A stretch of 27,604 nucleotides of DNA from JAHIJO01 sp964486075 (GCA_964486075.1 CAZALU010000040.1:1-27604), one strand, 5' to 3'; counted from the first letter of the stretch, positions 8,082 to 16,616 are shown. Notes: generated by a model not told the origin, from the letters alone. Translations and numbers: made by a program.

Positions 8082-8168
8082 GGAACCCACCCCTCGCCCC
8101 TCCAGAGAGGGGGTAAGATATTGCAAACCAATCAGTTCCCCTCCTTAAAGGGGATAGGGGTGGGTTCC
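8082..8168. repeat. Inverted repeat GGAACCCACCCCT
   Basis: Exact 13-base arms GGAACCCACCCCT (8082-8094) and AGGGGTGGGTTCC (8156-8168) flank smaller C-rich/G-rich dyads (CCCCTCC and GGGGG). It lies between the ArnT-like gene and glnN, both on the minus strand, and could act as the terminator of the former. A related sequence ACCCACCCCT..CCCCTCC recurs at 11853-11884, inside the end of the second ArnT-like gene. Confidence 0.6.
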
Positions 8169-8211
8169 CTTAGAACTTCATCTCGCATTGTTATGTTACT
8201 TATCTGAAACA

Positions 8212-9939
8212 CTATAGCTGGGGTGCCGGCGGAGTGTCCGGTAATATTTCGACAATCAGCGTGTCCCGATCGCGGGGGAGGGTGACAGGCCGAAAATTCA
8301 AATTGAGGGCCTTGAATTTATTATCAAAATCTTCCGGATCGAGCACGGCAAAGATCCGGCCCGGTGCGTTTTCGAGCATCTGACACAAGTCATCGGGGAA
8401 ATGCAGGTAGCCGGCCCGGTCGCGTTCCGCGAAAATCCCATACTCTAGTTCGTTTTTTACCTGGTAGGAATAGGGCAGGCGCTGGGTATAGAAGGGCAGG
8501 GCCGGCCGGTAATCCCAGAATACCACCAGCCGGTCCGCAGGTTTAAGGACGCAAGCAAGTTTCTTAAAAACATGGGCTGAATTCAAATGCAGAAGCACGT
8601 TGAAGTCCTTGCCGGCCAAGGGCGACAAAAGCAGAGCGGCGGTGAACATTACGGACGATGCCAGTACCATGGCTCCGTGGAAATTACCGAAGCCCCGGAT
8701 TGCCCGCACGATCAAGAGTGCGGCTGCAATCGGGATCAAAGCCAGGGCGCTGATGCCCGCAAGCGGGGCGAGCACTGTCGGGAGCAGCTGGAAATAACCG
8801 GTCAGCCAGATTATCGGGATGGCCAGGGCAGCGAGCAGCGGGCCGACCATGCCCAAGTTCCATAATTGGCGGTCCCGCCGGGTGCCATCCGAAGGTTCCC
8901 ATACTCCCCAGCGTCCCAGGAGCAGACCCAGGGGCGGTATGGCCGGTAGGATGTAGGACATTAATTTTCCAGCGCCGCAAGAGAAGAACACCAGCACCAC
9001 TGCCACCCATATTATGCAGAAGCGGGTCAGAGAGTCGGTGGCCGGCAGGCGGCGGATGACCATGATTCGGATGGCGCGGAACAGGAATAGCGTCCAGGGC
9101 ATCAGCAGCGGCAGGAGCACGGCCAGGTAAAACCAGAAAGGTTCTTCATGCAGTTGCGATGCGCGCGTGCCCGTGAAGCGGGCGATGTGTTCATTGAAAA
9201 TAAATTGCTGGGTGAATCCCGGGTTATATCGTTCAATAGCCGCTATCAAAGGAACTAAGAGGGCCAAGAATAGCAGGCTTGCTGGAAGTATGCAGAGCGT
9301 CAAGAGATCCTTCAGGCGTCGTTCCCAGGCGAGCCAGATCAAAAGGATACCCGCTGGCAGGACGACGGCCACGGCGCCTTTGGTCAGCACGCCGAGGACG
9401 GCGGCGACTGCCGCCAGGAGCAGAAGAAACAATTTAGGGCGAGGTCGTACTCCTGCCTGGAACGCCAGGAATATGGAAATACAGGTCAGACTGAACCAGA
9501 ACGTCAGGAAACCGTCGGTTATCAGGAGCGAGAACCCCACCATGAATCCGGCCATTGAAAGCAAGACCAGTAGGGCCATGCGACTGGCGGTATCGGGCCA
9601 GAAGCGGCGAGTCAGAAAGTAAAACAGTCCAGCGCTAAGCACAATATTGATGAACAGAGGGATGCGCGTGGCCCAGTCGTGTGCTCCGCAAACGGCGATG
9701 GCCGGGGCCACCATCCAGTAGGCCAAGGGCGGTTTTTCGTAGTAACGATAGCCCAGCATGCGCATTTCGCCCCAGTGGCCGGAAACGACCATTTCACGGG
9801 GCACCTCGGCATAGCGACCTTCGTCGGGGTCACAAAAACCACGGTAAAAAAGCAGAACAAGATAGGCCAGCCCCAGCAATAGGACAGTTGCCAAGAGCAG
9901 GCGGCGCTGAATCGGCGAAAAAGAAACACTCAATTTCAT
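8212..9939 (-). CDS. ArnT-like membrane glycosyltransferase (PMT family)
   Basis: A 575-residue integral inner-membrane protein of the ArnT/PMT superfamily (GT-C fold), which uses polyprenyl-phosphate sugars as donors on the periplasmic side. A first membrane helix (about 12-31) is followed by the periplasmic catalytic loop DPDEGRYAEVPREM (37-50) with the conserved Asp/Glu, and YYEKPPLAYW (66-75), both as in ArnT. Around ten more hydrophobic segments follow, then a soluble C-terminal domain with WDYRPALPFYTQR and ELEYGIF, which parallels the ArnT tail. Length matches ArnT (about 550). It may transfer 4-amino-4-deoxy-L-arabinose to lipid A, given arnB and arnC nearby, but another sugar or acceptor is possible. 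Start has no clear ribosome binding site. It is divergent from a second family member at 10145. Confidence 0.85.
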   Translation of the reverse strand: MKLSVSFSPIQRRLLLATVLLLGLAYLVLLFYRGFCDPDEGRYAEVPREMVVSGHWGEMRMLGYRYYEKPPLAYWMVAPAIAVCGAHDWATRIPLFINIVLSAGLFYFLTRRFWPDTASRMALLVLLSMAGFMVGFSLLITDGFLTFWFSLTCISIFLAFQAGVRPRPKLFLLLLAAVAAVLGVLTKGAVAVVLPAGILLIWLAWERRLKDLLTLCILPASLLFLALLVPLIAAIERYNPGFTQQFIFNEHIARFTGTRASQLHEEPFWFYLAVLLPLLMPWTLFLFRAIRIMVIRRLPATDSLTRFCIIWVAVVLVFFSCGAGKLMSYILPAIPPLGLLLGRWGVWEPSDGTRRDRQLWNLGMVGPLLAALAIPIIWLTGYFQLLPTVLAPLAGISALALIPIAAALLIVRAIRGFGNFHGAMVLASSVMFTAALLLSPLAGKDFNVLLHLNSAHVFKKLACVLKPADRLVVFWDYRPALPFYTQRLPYSYQVKNELEYGIFAERDRAGYLHFPDDLCQMLENAPGRIFAVLDPEDFDNKFKALNLNFRPVTLPRDRDTLIVEILPDTPPAPQL

Positions 9940-10067
9940 ATTGCTTGACGTAGCCTTCCGACCATTACTGGAAAATCAACACGAATGTTGAATTCGTCAA
10001 TATACATGGTAGGCTAATCCGGTCAAGGCGCGATTTGTTTTGACGATCAAGCAGTTGTTCGAGTATT

Positions 10068-10102
10068 TGAACCCTGAACCCTGAACCCTGAACCCTGAAT
10101 CC
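10068..10102. repeat. Tandem 7-base repeat TGAACCC
   Basis: Four exact copies of TGAACCC in a row (10068-10095) and a fifth with one change (TGAATCC). It sits in the 205-base space between the two divergent ArnT-like genes. Tandem repeats of this length can vary in copy number, which could alter promoter spacing; no promoter is clear here. Confidence 0.85.
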
Positions 10103-10118
10103 TAAGCCTAGTGAAGAT

Positions 10119-10137
10119 AGCAGGCGTAAAGCCTGCT
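10119..10137. repeat. Small hairpin AGCAGGC..GCCTGCT
   Basis: A perfect 7-base stem with a GTAAA loop, ending 8 bases before the ATG at 10145. In the mRNA of the plus-strand ArnT-like gene it would occupy the ribosome-binding region, which has no Shine-Dalgarno sequence. Confidence 0.5.
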
Positions 10138-10144
10138 CTACATA

Positions 10145-11887
10145 ATGGACCTTTTCCACAACCATGCTGAATCCGCTGGCGTTTCCCAGGGCCACCCTGT
10201 CGTTTCCAAGGGTATTATCCTGCTCTGTCTGTTGATCTCCCTGGCTGGCATCGGCAATCATGACTTGTGGACGCCGGATGAACCGCGCGAGGCTGCGCTG
10301 GCTCTGAATATGAGCCGGACCGGCGACTGGCTGATCCCGAGCCTGGCCGGGGAAGCCTTCGTTGAAAAACCGCCCCTGTTTTACATAGTGGCATCATTTT
10401 TTCTCTCCGGCTTGGGAAGTGTGCTGGGGAATACCGCGGCCTTGCGGCTGACTTCGGCCTTGTGGGGCTTGGCCACGTTGGGGATGACTTACCTTATCGG
10501 CCGCCGGCTGTGGGGTGCGAGGTCCGGCCTGCTGGCCATGCTGATCCTGGCCGTGATGCCCGGTTTTGTGCATCTGACCCATTGGCTGCTTGTCGATAAC
10601 GCTTTGATGTTCTTTGTGACGGCCGCCTTCTGGTGCTTGACGGAAGCCTACCTGGCGCAACGACTTGGCTTTCTGGCCCTGGCCGGCGCTTGTGCCGGGG
10701 GCGCCTTTCTGGCCAAGGGCCTGATCGGTCCGGTCATGATTGCCATCGGAGGCGTAGGTTTGCTTGGGCCGTGGATCAGGCAATGTGGATGGACCCGCCT
10801 TTTTGCATTCCGCAGTCTGGCCTGGCATGTCCTGGCCCTCACGCTCCTGGCCGGCTTGGCGGGGGCCTGGATGCTGGCCTTGCGGCGCTACGGGGGCGAG
10901 GGACTGTGGCGCGAATGGTTCTGGAATAATCATATCGGCCGGTTCACCGGGCAGGCGACCCAGCTCGGCCACCGGGGTTGGGTGGGTTATTATCTGCCGG
11001 TCCTGCCACTTTACCTGCTGCCCTGGCTGGCGGCCTGGCTGGCCGGGCTCGGCGGCGCGTTGCGCCGTTTGCGGCGGCGCGAATCGGTGGGCTTGGATTG
11101 GTCTTTCTTATTGTGGTGGGGCTTGGGCGGTTTGGTTTTGCTGAGCCTATCGTCGACCAAACGGGAGATATACCTGGCGCCATTGTTGCCGGCGTTTGCC
11201 CTGATGGTGGCGTCGGCCTTGCGCGATCCGCTTTCTGCCTGGGTGCGTGTGCCCATGAAAATATGGCTATGGCTGCTCCTGGCAGCCATGGCCCTGTTGG
11301 TCGTCGCCCCGGTGTTTGGATATAGGCTGGGGATGTCGGCCGGGGAATGTGTCTTATATTCGGCCTTGGCTCTCGTTAGCGCCGTCATCGCGTTTGTCGT
11401 TTTTTCCCGGCGGGGCCTGCCGTGGCTATGGGTTTGGTGGCTGATCACGGCCCTGACCTATAGTGCCGTTTTAACCATTATCGTTCCCATCTTGGACCGC
11501 GTCAAGAGTTATGGACCCGGTTTCCGGGACTTGGCGCAGCAGTTGGTGTCTGCCCCGGAAGCACGGCTCGCAGCCTGGCAATTTGACGAAACAACCCGGG
11601 CCGGATTTTATTATTATTGTGACTTGGTTTTTCCGGCGGTATCCAATACAGTCGAGCTTTATTCGATATTTTCCGATGAATATGCGAGCTATAACGGGGT
11701 GCTGACCTTGGCGAAGCGGTTTCCGCCCGCCAAGGTGGATCTGCCGGTCTGGCACGTGGCCGGAGAGGCGCGCTTAGGCTCGAATCGGCGCCTGCTGTGG
11801 GTCATGGGCGATACGGAAGGCACAAACGGGACTGTCCGCAATGAAGGCTGGGGACCCACCCCTGACCCCTCCAGGGAGGGGAACTGA
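10145..11887 (+). CDS. Second ArnT-like membrane glycosyltransferase
   Basis: A 580-residue multi-span membrane protein of the same PMT/ArnT superfamily as its divergent neighbour but clearly different in sequence. The first helix (about 22-37) is followed by TPDEPREA (43-50) and EKPPLFY (74-80), the conserved catalytic-loop signatures. Many Leu/Ala/Trp-rich helices follow, and a soluble tail begins near residue 445. The last 11 residues, GPTPDPSREGN, are encoded by an intergenic-type repeat (11853-11884), so the original C-terminus seems to have been replaced. Start choice is uncertain: the ATG at 10145 lacks a ribosome binding site and follows a hairpin. arnB starts 29 bases after the stop, pointing to an operon with arnB, arnC and topB. 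Confidence 0.82.
   Translation: MDLFHNHAESAGVSQGHPVVSKGIILLCLLISLAGIGNHDLWTPDEPREAALALNMSRTGDWLIPSLAGEAFVEKPPLFYIVASFFLSGLGSVLGNTAALRLTSALWGLATLGMTYLIGRRLWGARSGLLAMLILAVMPGFVHLTHWLLVDNALMFFVTAAFWCLTEAYLAQRLGFLALAGACAGGAFLAKGLIGPVMIAIGGVGLLGPWIRQCGWTRLFAFRSLAWHVLALTLLAGLAGAWMLALRRYGGEGLWREWFWNNHIGRFTGQATQLGHRGWVGYYLPVLPLYLLPWLAAWLAGLGGALRRLRRRESVGLDWSFLLWWGLGGLVLLSLSSTKREIYLAPLLPAFALMVASALRDPLSAWVRVPMKIWLWLLLAAMALLVVAPVFGYRLGMSAGECVLYSALALVSAVIAFVVFSRRGLPWLWVWWLITALTYSAVLTIIVPILDRVKSYGPGFRDLAQQLVSAPEARLAAWQFDETTRAGFYYYCDLVFPAVSNTVELYSIFSDEYASYNGVLTLAKRFPPAKVDLPVWHVAGEARLGSNRRLLWVMGDTEGTNGTVRNEGWGPTPDPSREGN
11853..11884. repeat. Repeat copy forming the end of an ArnT-like gene
   Basis: GACCCACCCCTGACCCCTCC followed by AGGGAGGGGAAC. 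It contains the perfect hairpin CCCCTCC-AG-GGAGGGG (11866-11881) and matches the left arm of the inverted repeat at 8082. It supplies the final codons of the preceding gene, and the stop codon falls at its edge. Confidence 0.65.
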
Positions 11888-11916
11888 TAAAAAAACTTAT
11901 GAAGGAAAGCTATATT

Positions 11917-13071
11917 ATGCGTTCTCAATTCCTTCCATTTTCCAGGCCTAGTTTTGACGATGCTGATATTCAAGCCTTGGGCGAGGTGCTACGTTCCGGT
12001 TGGATTACAACCGGCCAACACGCGATAAAATTCGAGGCAGAGTTTGCTGCCTATATCGGTGCCGCCGGCGCAGTTGCCCTGGCCTCCGCCACCGGCGGGA
12101 TGCATGTGGCCCTGCGGGCACTGAACATCGGCCCGGGCGACGAGGTAATCACGCCTTCCATGACCTGGGTTTCCACCGTGAACCTGATCGTTCTGGCCGG
12201 TGCCAAACCGGTATTTGTCGATGTCGAGCGCGACACCCTGATGGTCTCGCCGGAAACGTTAGAGCGGGCCATCACGGAGCGAACCCGCCTGATTGTTCCC
12301 GTGCATTTCGCGGGCGCCTCCCTTGATTTAGACGCCATCCGCGGCTTGGCGTCAAAACGGGGCATTGCGATCATCGAGGACGCCGCGCATGCTGCGGGCA
12401 CTGAATACCGCGGACGGCGCATCGGAGCCGACGGCAGCGCCATTTTTTCGTTTCATCCCATCAAGAACATGACCACTGGCGAAGGAGGCATGATCTGTTC
12501 CGACAACGCCGCATTTCTCGACCATATCCGACGACTGAAATTTCATGGACTGGGCATGGATGCCCATGACCGCAGTCAACAGGGACGTTCCCCGCAAGCG
12601 GAAGTTGTCGAACCCGGATATAAATACAACTTGACCGATCTGGCCGCCGTGCTGGGGCGGCATCAGTTGCTACGCCTGGACGAGTTCAACCGTCGGCGGG
12701 CGGAGCTTGCCCTGCGTTACCGGGAGCGGCTGGCCGAGCTGGACGAGGTCTGGCCCCTGGGCGATCCCGCGTATCCCAGTCGGCACGCCTGGCATTTATT
12801 CATAGTGCGCCTGGATATTGACCACGCTGGGCTGGACCGTGACGCCTTTATGGAGGCCCTGAAACAAAGGAATATCGGGACCGGTCTGCATTTCCGCGCC
12901 ATCCATCTTCAGCAATACTATCGCGAAAAAATGGGCTTTCAACGAGGATTGCTGCCGAATACGGAGTGGAACTCGGACCGGATCTGTTCCCTGCCGCTGT
13001 TTCCGGATATGCGCGTTGAGGACGTGGATGATGTCGTGGAGGCCATCAAAGATGTCCTGGTCCACCGTTAA
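11917..13071 (+). CDS. arnB: ArnB-like UDP-4-keto-sugar aminotransferase
   Basis: A 384-residue PLP-dependent enzyme of the DegT/DnrJ/EryC1/StrS family, closely matching ArnB, which makes UDP-4-amino-4-deoxy-L-arabinose from the 4-keto sugar and glutamate. Blocks recalled from E. coli ArnB are nearly repeated here: FLPFSRP, SGWITTG, GDEVITPSMTWVST, IEDAAHA, the PLP-lysine segment FSFHPIKN (Lys183), LKFHGLGMDA, PGYKYNLTD, GTGLHFRA and NTEWNS-RICSLPLFPDM. An upstream in-frame ATG at 11899 exists, but the ATG at 11917 has an AAGGAA site at good spacing and gives the ArnB N-terminus. arnC follows after 26 bases. The formyltransferase/decarboxylase arnA and deformylase arnD are not in the window, so the product sugar is an inference. 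Confidence 0.9.
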   Translation: MRSQFLPFSRPSFDDADIQALGEVLRSGWITTGQHAIKFEAEFAAYIGAAGAVALASATGGMHVALRALNIGPGDEVITPSMTWVSTVNLIVLAGAKPVFVDVERDTLMVSPETLERAITERTRLIVPVHFAGASLDLDAIRGLASKRGIAIIEDAAHAAGTEYRGRRIGADGSAIFSFHPIKNMTTGEGGMICSDNAAFLDHIRRLKFHGLGMDAHDRSQQGRSPQAEVVEPGYKYNLTDLAAVLGRHQLLRLDEFNRRRAELALRYRERLAELDEVWPLGDPAYPSRHAWHLFIVRLDIDHAGLDRDAFMEALKQRNIGTGLHFRAIHLQQYYREKMGFQRGLLPNTEWNSDRICSLPLFPDMRVEDVDDVVEAIKDVLVHR

Positions 13072-13097
13072 GGTTGAGCTTTTAATAAGGAGGCATG

Positions 13098-14057
13098 ATG
13101 GTTGCGGCATCCATTTCGGTCGTGATTCCGGTTTATAACGAGGAATCAAACCTGTCCGAATTGATCCGGCGCACGCTGGCGGCCTGTCGCCTTTTGGAGC
13201 GCCCGTTTGAAATCGTCCTGATCGACGACGGCAGTCGCGATCGGTCCGTTGAAATGATTACTCGAGCGGCGGCGGAACAGCCCGGCGAGATCGTGGGCGT
13301 GCTCTTGAACCGGAACTACGGTCAGCACGCGGCGGTTATGGCGGGCTTTGCCCAGGCGCGCGGTGAGATCGTCATTACCCTGGATGCCGATTTGCAGAAC
13401 CCACCCGAGGAAATCGGCAAGCTGGTCCGTAAAATGGACGAGGACTTCGAAGTCGTCGGCTCCATCCGGGTTCCGCGTCGCGATAGTCTGTTCCGACGCT
13501 TGTCATCCTGGCTGGTTAACCGGGTGACGGCGCGTGTCACGGGCGTGACCATGCACGATTACGGGTGCATGTTACGCGCCTATCGCCGCCATGTTGTCAA
13601 GGCGATGCTGCAGTGTCATGAACGGAGCACCTTTATCCCGGTGCTGGCCAACGGCTTTGCGCGCCGCACGGCGGAGATCGAGGTCAGCCATGCCGAGCGC
13701 AAATCCGGGACATCCAAATATGGCCTTTGGAAGCTGGTCAATTTGCAGTTCGATCTTCTGACCAGCATCACGACATTCCCGTTGCGATTATTAAGCATTT
13801 TCGGGGCGATTGTCTGTATGTTCGGGGTGAGTCTTGGCGTCCTGATCATCGTCCTGCGCTTTGTTAGGGGCGCCGAGTGGGCTGCCGGGGGAGTCTTCAC
13901 TCTTTTTGCGATCATGTTTTTTTTCGTGGGCGCCCAGTTCGTGGCTATGGGGTTGCTAGGGGAATACATCGGTCGCACTTACCAGGATGTGCGGGCACGG
14001 CCCCGCTATTTCGTGCAGTCCGTTCAGGGAACCAGCCGCTTGGAATCTGAATTATGA
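13098..14057 (+). CDS. arnC: ArnC-like undecaprenyl-phosphate glycosyltransferase
   Basis: A 319-residue GT2 glycosyltransferase that in the known pathway moves 4-deoxy-4-formamido-L-arabinose from UDP to undecaprenyl phosphate on the cytoplasmic face. N-terminal SVVIPVYNEE, LIDDGS, the metal-binding DAD (96-98) in LDADLQNPPEE, DYGCMLRAYRRHVV and CHERSTFIPVLA closely match ArnC rather than generic dolichol-phosphate-mannose-synthase-like proteins. Two membrane helices lie near 229-256 and 263-290, followed by GEYIGRTYQDVRARPRYF. Two adjacent ATGs exist (13095 and 13098); AGGAGG ends 1 and 4 bases before them, so the second is the more likely start. The stop overlaps the topB start by 4 bases. 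It would supply the lipid-linked sugar to one or both ArnT-like proteins. Confidence 0.9.
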   Translation: MVAASISVVIPVYNEESNLSELIRRTLAACRLLERPFEIVLIDDGSRDRSVEMITRAAAEQPGEIVGVLLNRNYGQHAAVMAGFAQARGEIVITLDADLQNPPEEIGKLVRKMDEDFEVVGSIRVPRRDSLFRRLSSWLVNRVTARVTGVTMHDYGCMLRAYRRHVVKAMLQCHERSTFIPVLANGFARRTAEIEVSHAERKSGTSKYGLWKLVNLQFDLLTSITTFPLRLLSIFGAIVCMFGVSLGVLIIVLRFVRGAEWAAGGVFTLFAIMFFFVGAQFVAMGLLGEYIGRTYQDVRARPRYFVQSVQGTSRLESEL

Positions 14058-16564
14058 ACAAGACCTTGATTATTGCCGAAAAACCATCGGTGGCCGCCGA
14101 TATCGCCAAGGTGCTGGGTGGGTTTTCCAAGAAGACCGATTTTTTCGAAAGCGACCGCTATGTGCTTTCCTCGGCCGTCGGGCACCTGTTGGAGATATGC
14201 CCCCCGGAAAATTGCGAAGTTAAGCGCGGTAAGTGGAAGCTGGAGAACCTGCCGGTCATCCCGTCCCCGTTTGATTTGCGGGCGATCGTTAAAAACGAGT
14301 CCCGCTTGAAACTGTTGTTGCGACTGATCCGCCGCAGTGATGTAACCGCGTTGATCAATGCCTGCGACGCCGGGCGGGAAGGCGAGCTGATTTTCCGCTA
14401 TATCGTCCAATATGCGCGGACGTCCAAGCCGATCCGTCGTCTCTGGCTGCAATCCATGACCGCCGGCGCTATTCGGGATGGATTCGAAACCCTGCGGGAA
14501 GATGACGCGATGAAGCCACTGGCGGCGGCGGCGGTTTGCCGCTCCGAGGCCGACTGGCTGGTCGGCATCAATGGCACCCGCGCTATGACCGCATTCAATT
14601 CCAAGCTGGGCGGATTCCATCTCACCACCGTGGGCCGCGTCCAGACGCCCACCTTGGCCATTATCGTCGAGCGCGAGGAGTTGATCCGCAAGTTCGTGCC
14701 GCGCGATTTTTGGGAGGTGCGCGCCACCTTCCAGGCTGCCGCCGGTGAATATCAGGGCCGCTGGTTCGACGAGGCCTTCGCCAAGGAGAAGAACGGGGAC
14801 GGCGACTTGAAGCCCGAGCGCCTCTGGGACCAGTCCCCGGCCGAGGCCATCCGTGAGCGCTGCCTGGGCAAGCCCGGCGTGGTAACCGAGGAAAGCAAGC
14901 CCACCAGCCAGCTTTCCCCGCTGCTCTTTGATCTGACAAGCCTGCAGCGCGAGGCCAACGGGCGCTTCGGCTTTTCAGCCCGGCGCACTTTGCAGCTGGC
15001 CCAGGCGCTTTACGAGCGCCATAAGGTGCTGACCTATCCCCGGACCGATGCGCGGGCCTTGCCGGAAGATTATATTGCGACGGTCATTAAAACTCTCAAG
15101 GCGCTCGCGACCGCCGGCATGGGGCCGCTGGTGACTCAGATCCTGCAGCAGGGCTGGGTGCGGCCCAACAAGCGTATTTTCAACAACGCCAAAATTTCCG
15201 ATCACTTCGCCATCATTCCCACGGCGGTGTTGCCCAAGCTTTTGCACGACGATGAACGTAAGATTTATGATCTGGTGACCCGTCGGTTCCTGGCAGTGTT
15301 TTATCCGGCTGCCGAATTCCAGGTTACTACTCGCATTACCCGTGTGGAAAAGGACCCGTTCAAGAGCGAAGGCAAGGTCCTGGTCAACCCGGGCTGGATG
15401 GCAGTGTATGGCAAGGAAGCTAAGGTTGACGAGGCACCCCGTCTGGTGCCGGTCCAACCCTCTGAAACCGTTCAGACGACCGCCATCGACTTGGTGACGG
15501 AGCAGACCAAGCCGCCCGCACGCTTCACGGAAGCGACCCTGCTTTCGGCCATGGAAGGGGCCGGTAAGCTGGTGGGGGATGAAGAGTTACGCGAAGCCAT
15601 GAGCACCAAGGGTCTGGGCACTCCGGCCACGCGCGCCTCGATCATCGAGGGCTTGATTTATGAGGTGTATATCGTACGCCGTCAGCGCGAATTGCATCCC
15701 ACAGCCAAGGCGTTTTCACTGATGACGCTCCTGCGCGGGCTGGAAATTCCCGAATTATGCTCGCCTGAATTGACCGGTGTTTGGGAATTCAAACTCAAAC
15801 AAATGGAGTTGAACCATCTGCAGCGCCCCGAGTTCATGTCGGAAATAGTGGCCATGACCCGCCGAATCGTCGAAAAGGCCAAGCGTTATGAACACGATAC
15901 TGTGCCCGGCACGTTTGGTGAACTGAAAACGCCCTGCCCGAAATGCGGGGGTAATATCCAGGCCAATTACAAAAAATTCCAATGCCTGGCTTGTGACTTC
16001 GCGGCGTGGAAGACCCTGGCCGGCCGCCAGTTTGAACTGGAAGAAATGGAAACCCTGATCGCCACTCGCAGCGTGGGTCCCCTGGAACATTTTCGCAGCA
16101 GCAAAGGCAAGCCTTTTGCAGCTAAAGTGATCATGACGCCGGAATTCAAAATCGAATTTGATTTCGGACAGGGTAACGCTGCGGATGCGGGAGCGGTGGT
16201 GGATTTTACAGGCTGCGAATCGTTGGGAACCTGTCCGGCCTGTGGTGCGCGCGTGTTTGAAAACGGACGCTATTACGTCTGCGAGAAATCGACCGGCCCT
16301 GCGCCCTCCTGCCGCTTCCATTCCGGGACCGTCATCCTGCAGCAGATCGTCGACCGTGCGCAGATGACCAAGCTGTTGGCTACGGGTAAAACCGATTTGC
16401 TGACGAAATTCATTTCCCGTAAAAACCGTCCCTTCAAGGCGTTTCTGGTGAACCAGGAAGGAAAGATCGGGTTCGAGTTTACTAAGTCTTCGAAAACGGC
16501 GCAGCAGAATGCGTCGCCGTCGGCCGCGCCAGCCCCGACGCCCGACGCCGGTAAGCCCGGGTAG
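14054..16564 (+). CDS. topB: DNA topoisomerase III (type IA)
   Basis: An 836-residue type IA topoisomerase that relaxes or decatenates DNA by cutting one strand. The TOPRIM domain starts at LIIAEKPSVA and includes NACDAGREGELI (102-113); GRVQTPTLAIIVERE lies at 194-208; the active tyrosine is Tyr328 in VLTYPRTDARALPEDY. LSAMEGAGK and the GLGTPATRASIIEGL block follow. The C-terminus carries a CPKCGG..CLAC zinc ribbon, a topoisomerase C-terminal repeat, a second Cys cluster (CPACG..CEKS) and another repeat, then a Pro/Ala-rich tail. DAGREGE instead of DPDREGE fits TopB rather than TopA. The ATGA overlap with arnC means its translation is coupled to an envelope gene, an unexpected partner. Confidence 0.94.
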   Translation: MNKTLIIAEKPSVAADIAKVLGGFSKKTDFFESDRYVLSSAVGHLLEICPPENCEVKRGKWKLENLPVIPSPFDLRAIVKNESRLKLLLRLIRRSDVTALINACDAGREGELIFRYIVQYARTSKPIRRLWLQSMTAGAIRDGFETLREDDAMKPLAAAAVCRSEADWLVGINGTRAMTAFNSKLGGFHLTTVGRVQTPTLAIIVEREELIRKFVPRDFWEVRATFQAAAGEYQGRWFDEAFAKEKNGDGDLKPERLWDQSPAEAIRERCLGKPGVVTEESKPTSQLSPLLFDLTSLQREANGRFGFSARRTLQLAQALYERHKVLTYPRTDARALPEDYIATVIKTLKALATAGMGPLVTQILQQGWVRPNKRIFNNAKISDHFAIIPTAVLPKLLHDDERKIYDLVTRRFLAVFYPAAEFQVTTRITRVEKDPFKSEGKVLVNPGWMAVYGKEAKVDEAPRLVPVQPSETVQTTAIDLVTEQTKPPARFTEATLLSAMEGAGKLVGDEELREAMSTKGLGTPATRASIIEGLIYEVYIVRRQRELHPTAKAFSLMTLLRGLEIPELCSPELTGVWEFKLKQMELNHLQRPEFMSEIVAMTRRIVEKAKRYEHDTVPGTFGELKTPCPKCGGNIQANYKKFQCLACDFAAWKTLAGRQFELEEMETLIATRSVGPLEHFRSSKGKPFAAKVIMTPEFKIEFDFGQGNAADAGAVVDFTGCESLGTCPACGARVFENGRYYVCEKSTGPAPSCRFHSGTVILQQIVDRAQMTKLLATGKTDLLTKFISRKNRPFKAFLVNQEGKIGFEFTKSSKTAQQNASPSAAPAPTPDAGKPG

Positions 16565-16569
16565 TGTTG

Positions 16570-16616
16570 TTCAGGTGGTCATGCCATGGCATCGGAAGAT
16601 ACGGCACTCACCTGAA
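16570..16616. terminator. Nested dyad after topB
   Basis: Outer arms TTCAGGTG and CACCTGAA enclose a perfect 12-base palindrome ATGCCATGGCAT (16581-16592). It begins 6 bases after the topB stop. There is no T-run; it may mark the mRNA end or bind a protein. Confidence 0.35.

Noticed and set aside
8587..9622. Long plus-strand frames opposite the first ArnT-like gene.
   Set aside because: Composition is that of antisense to membrane-protein codons; the minus strand carries the family motifs.
9965..10261. 98-codon minus-strand frame with a GFRVQGSGFRVQ stretch.
   Set aside because: The repeated peptide is the translation of the TGAACCC tandem repeat, and the frame overlaps the start of the ArnT-like gene.
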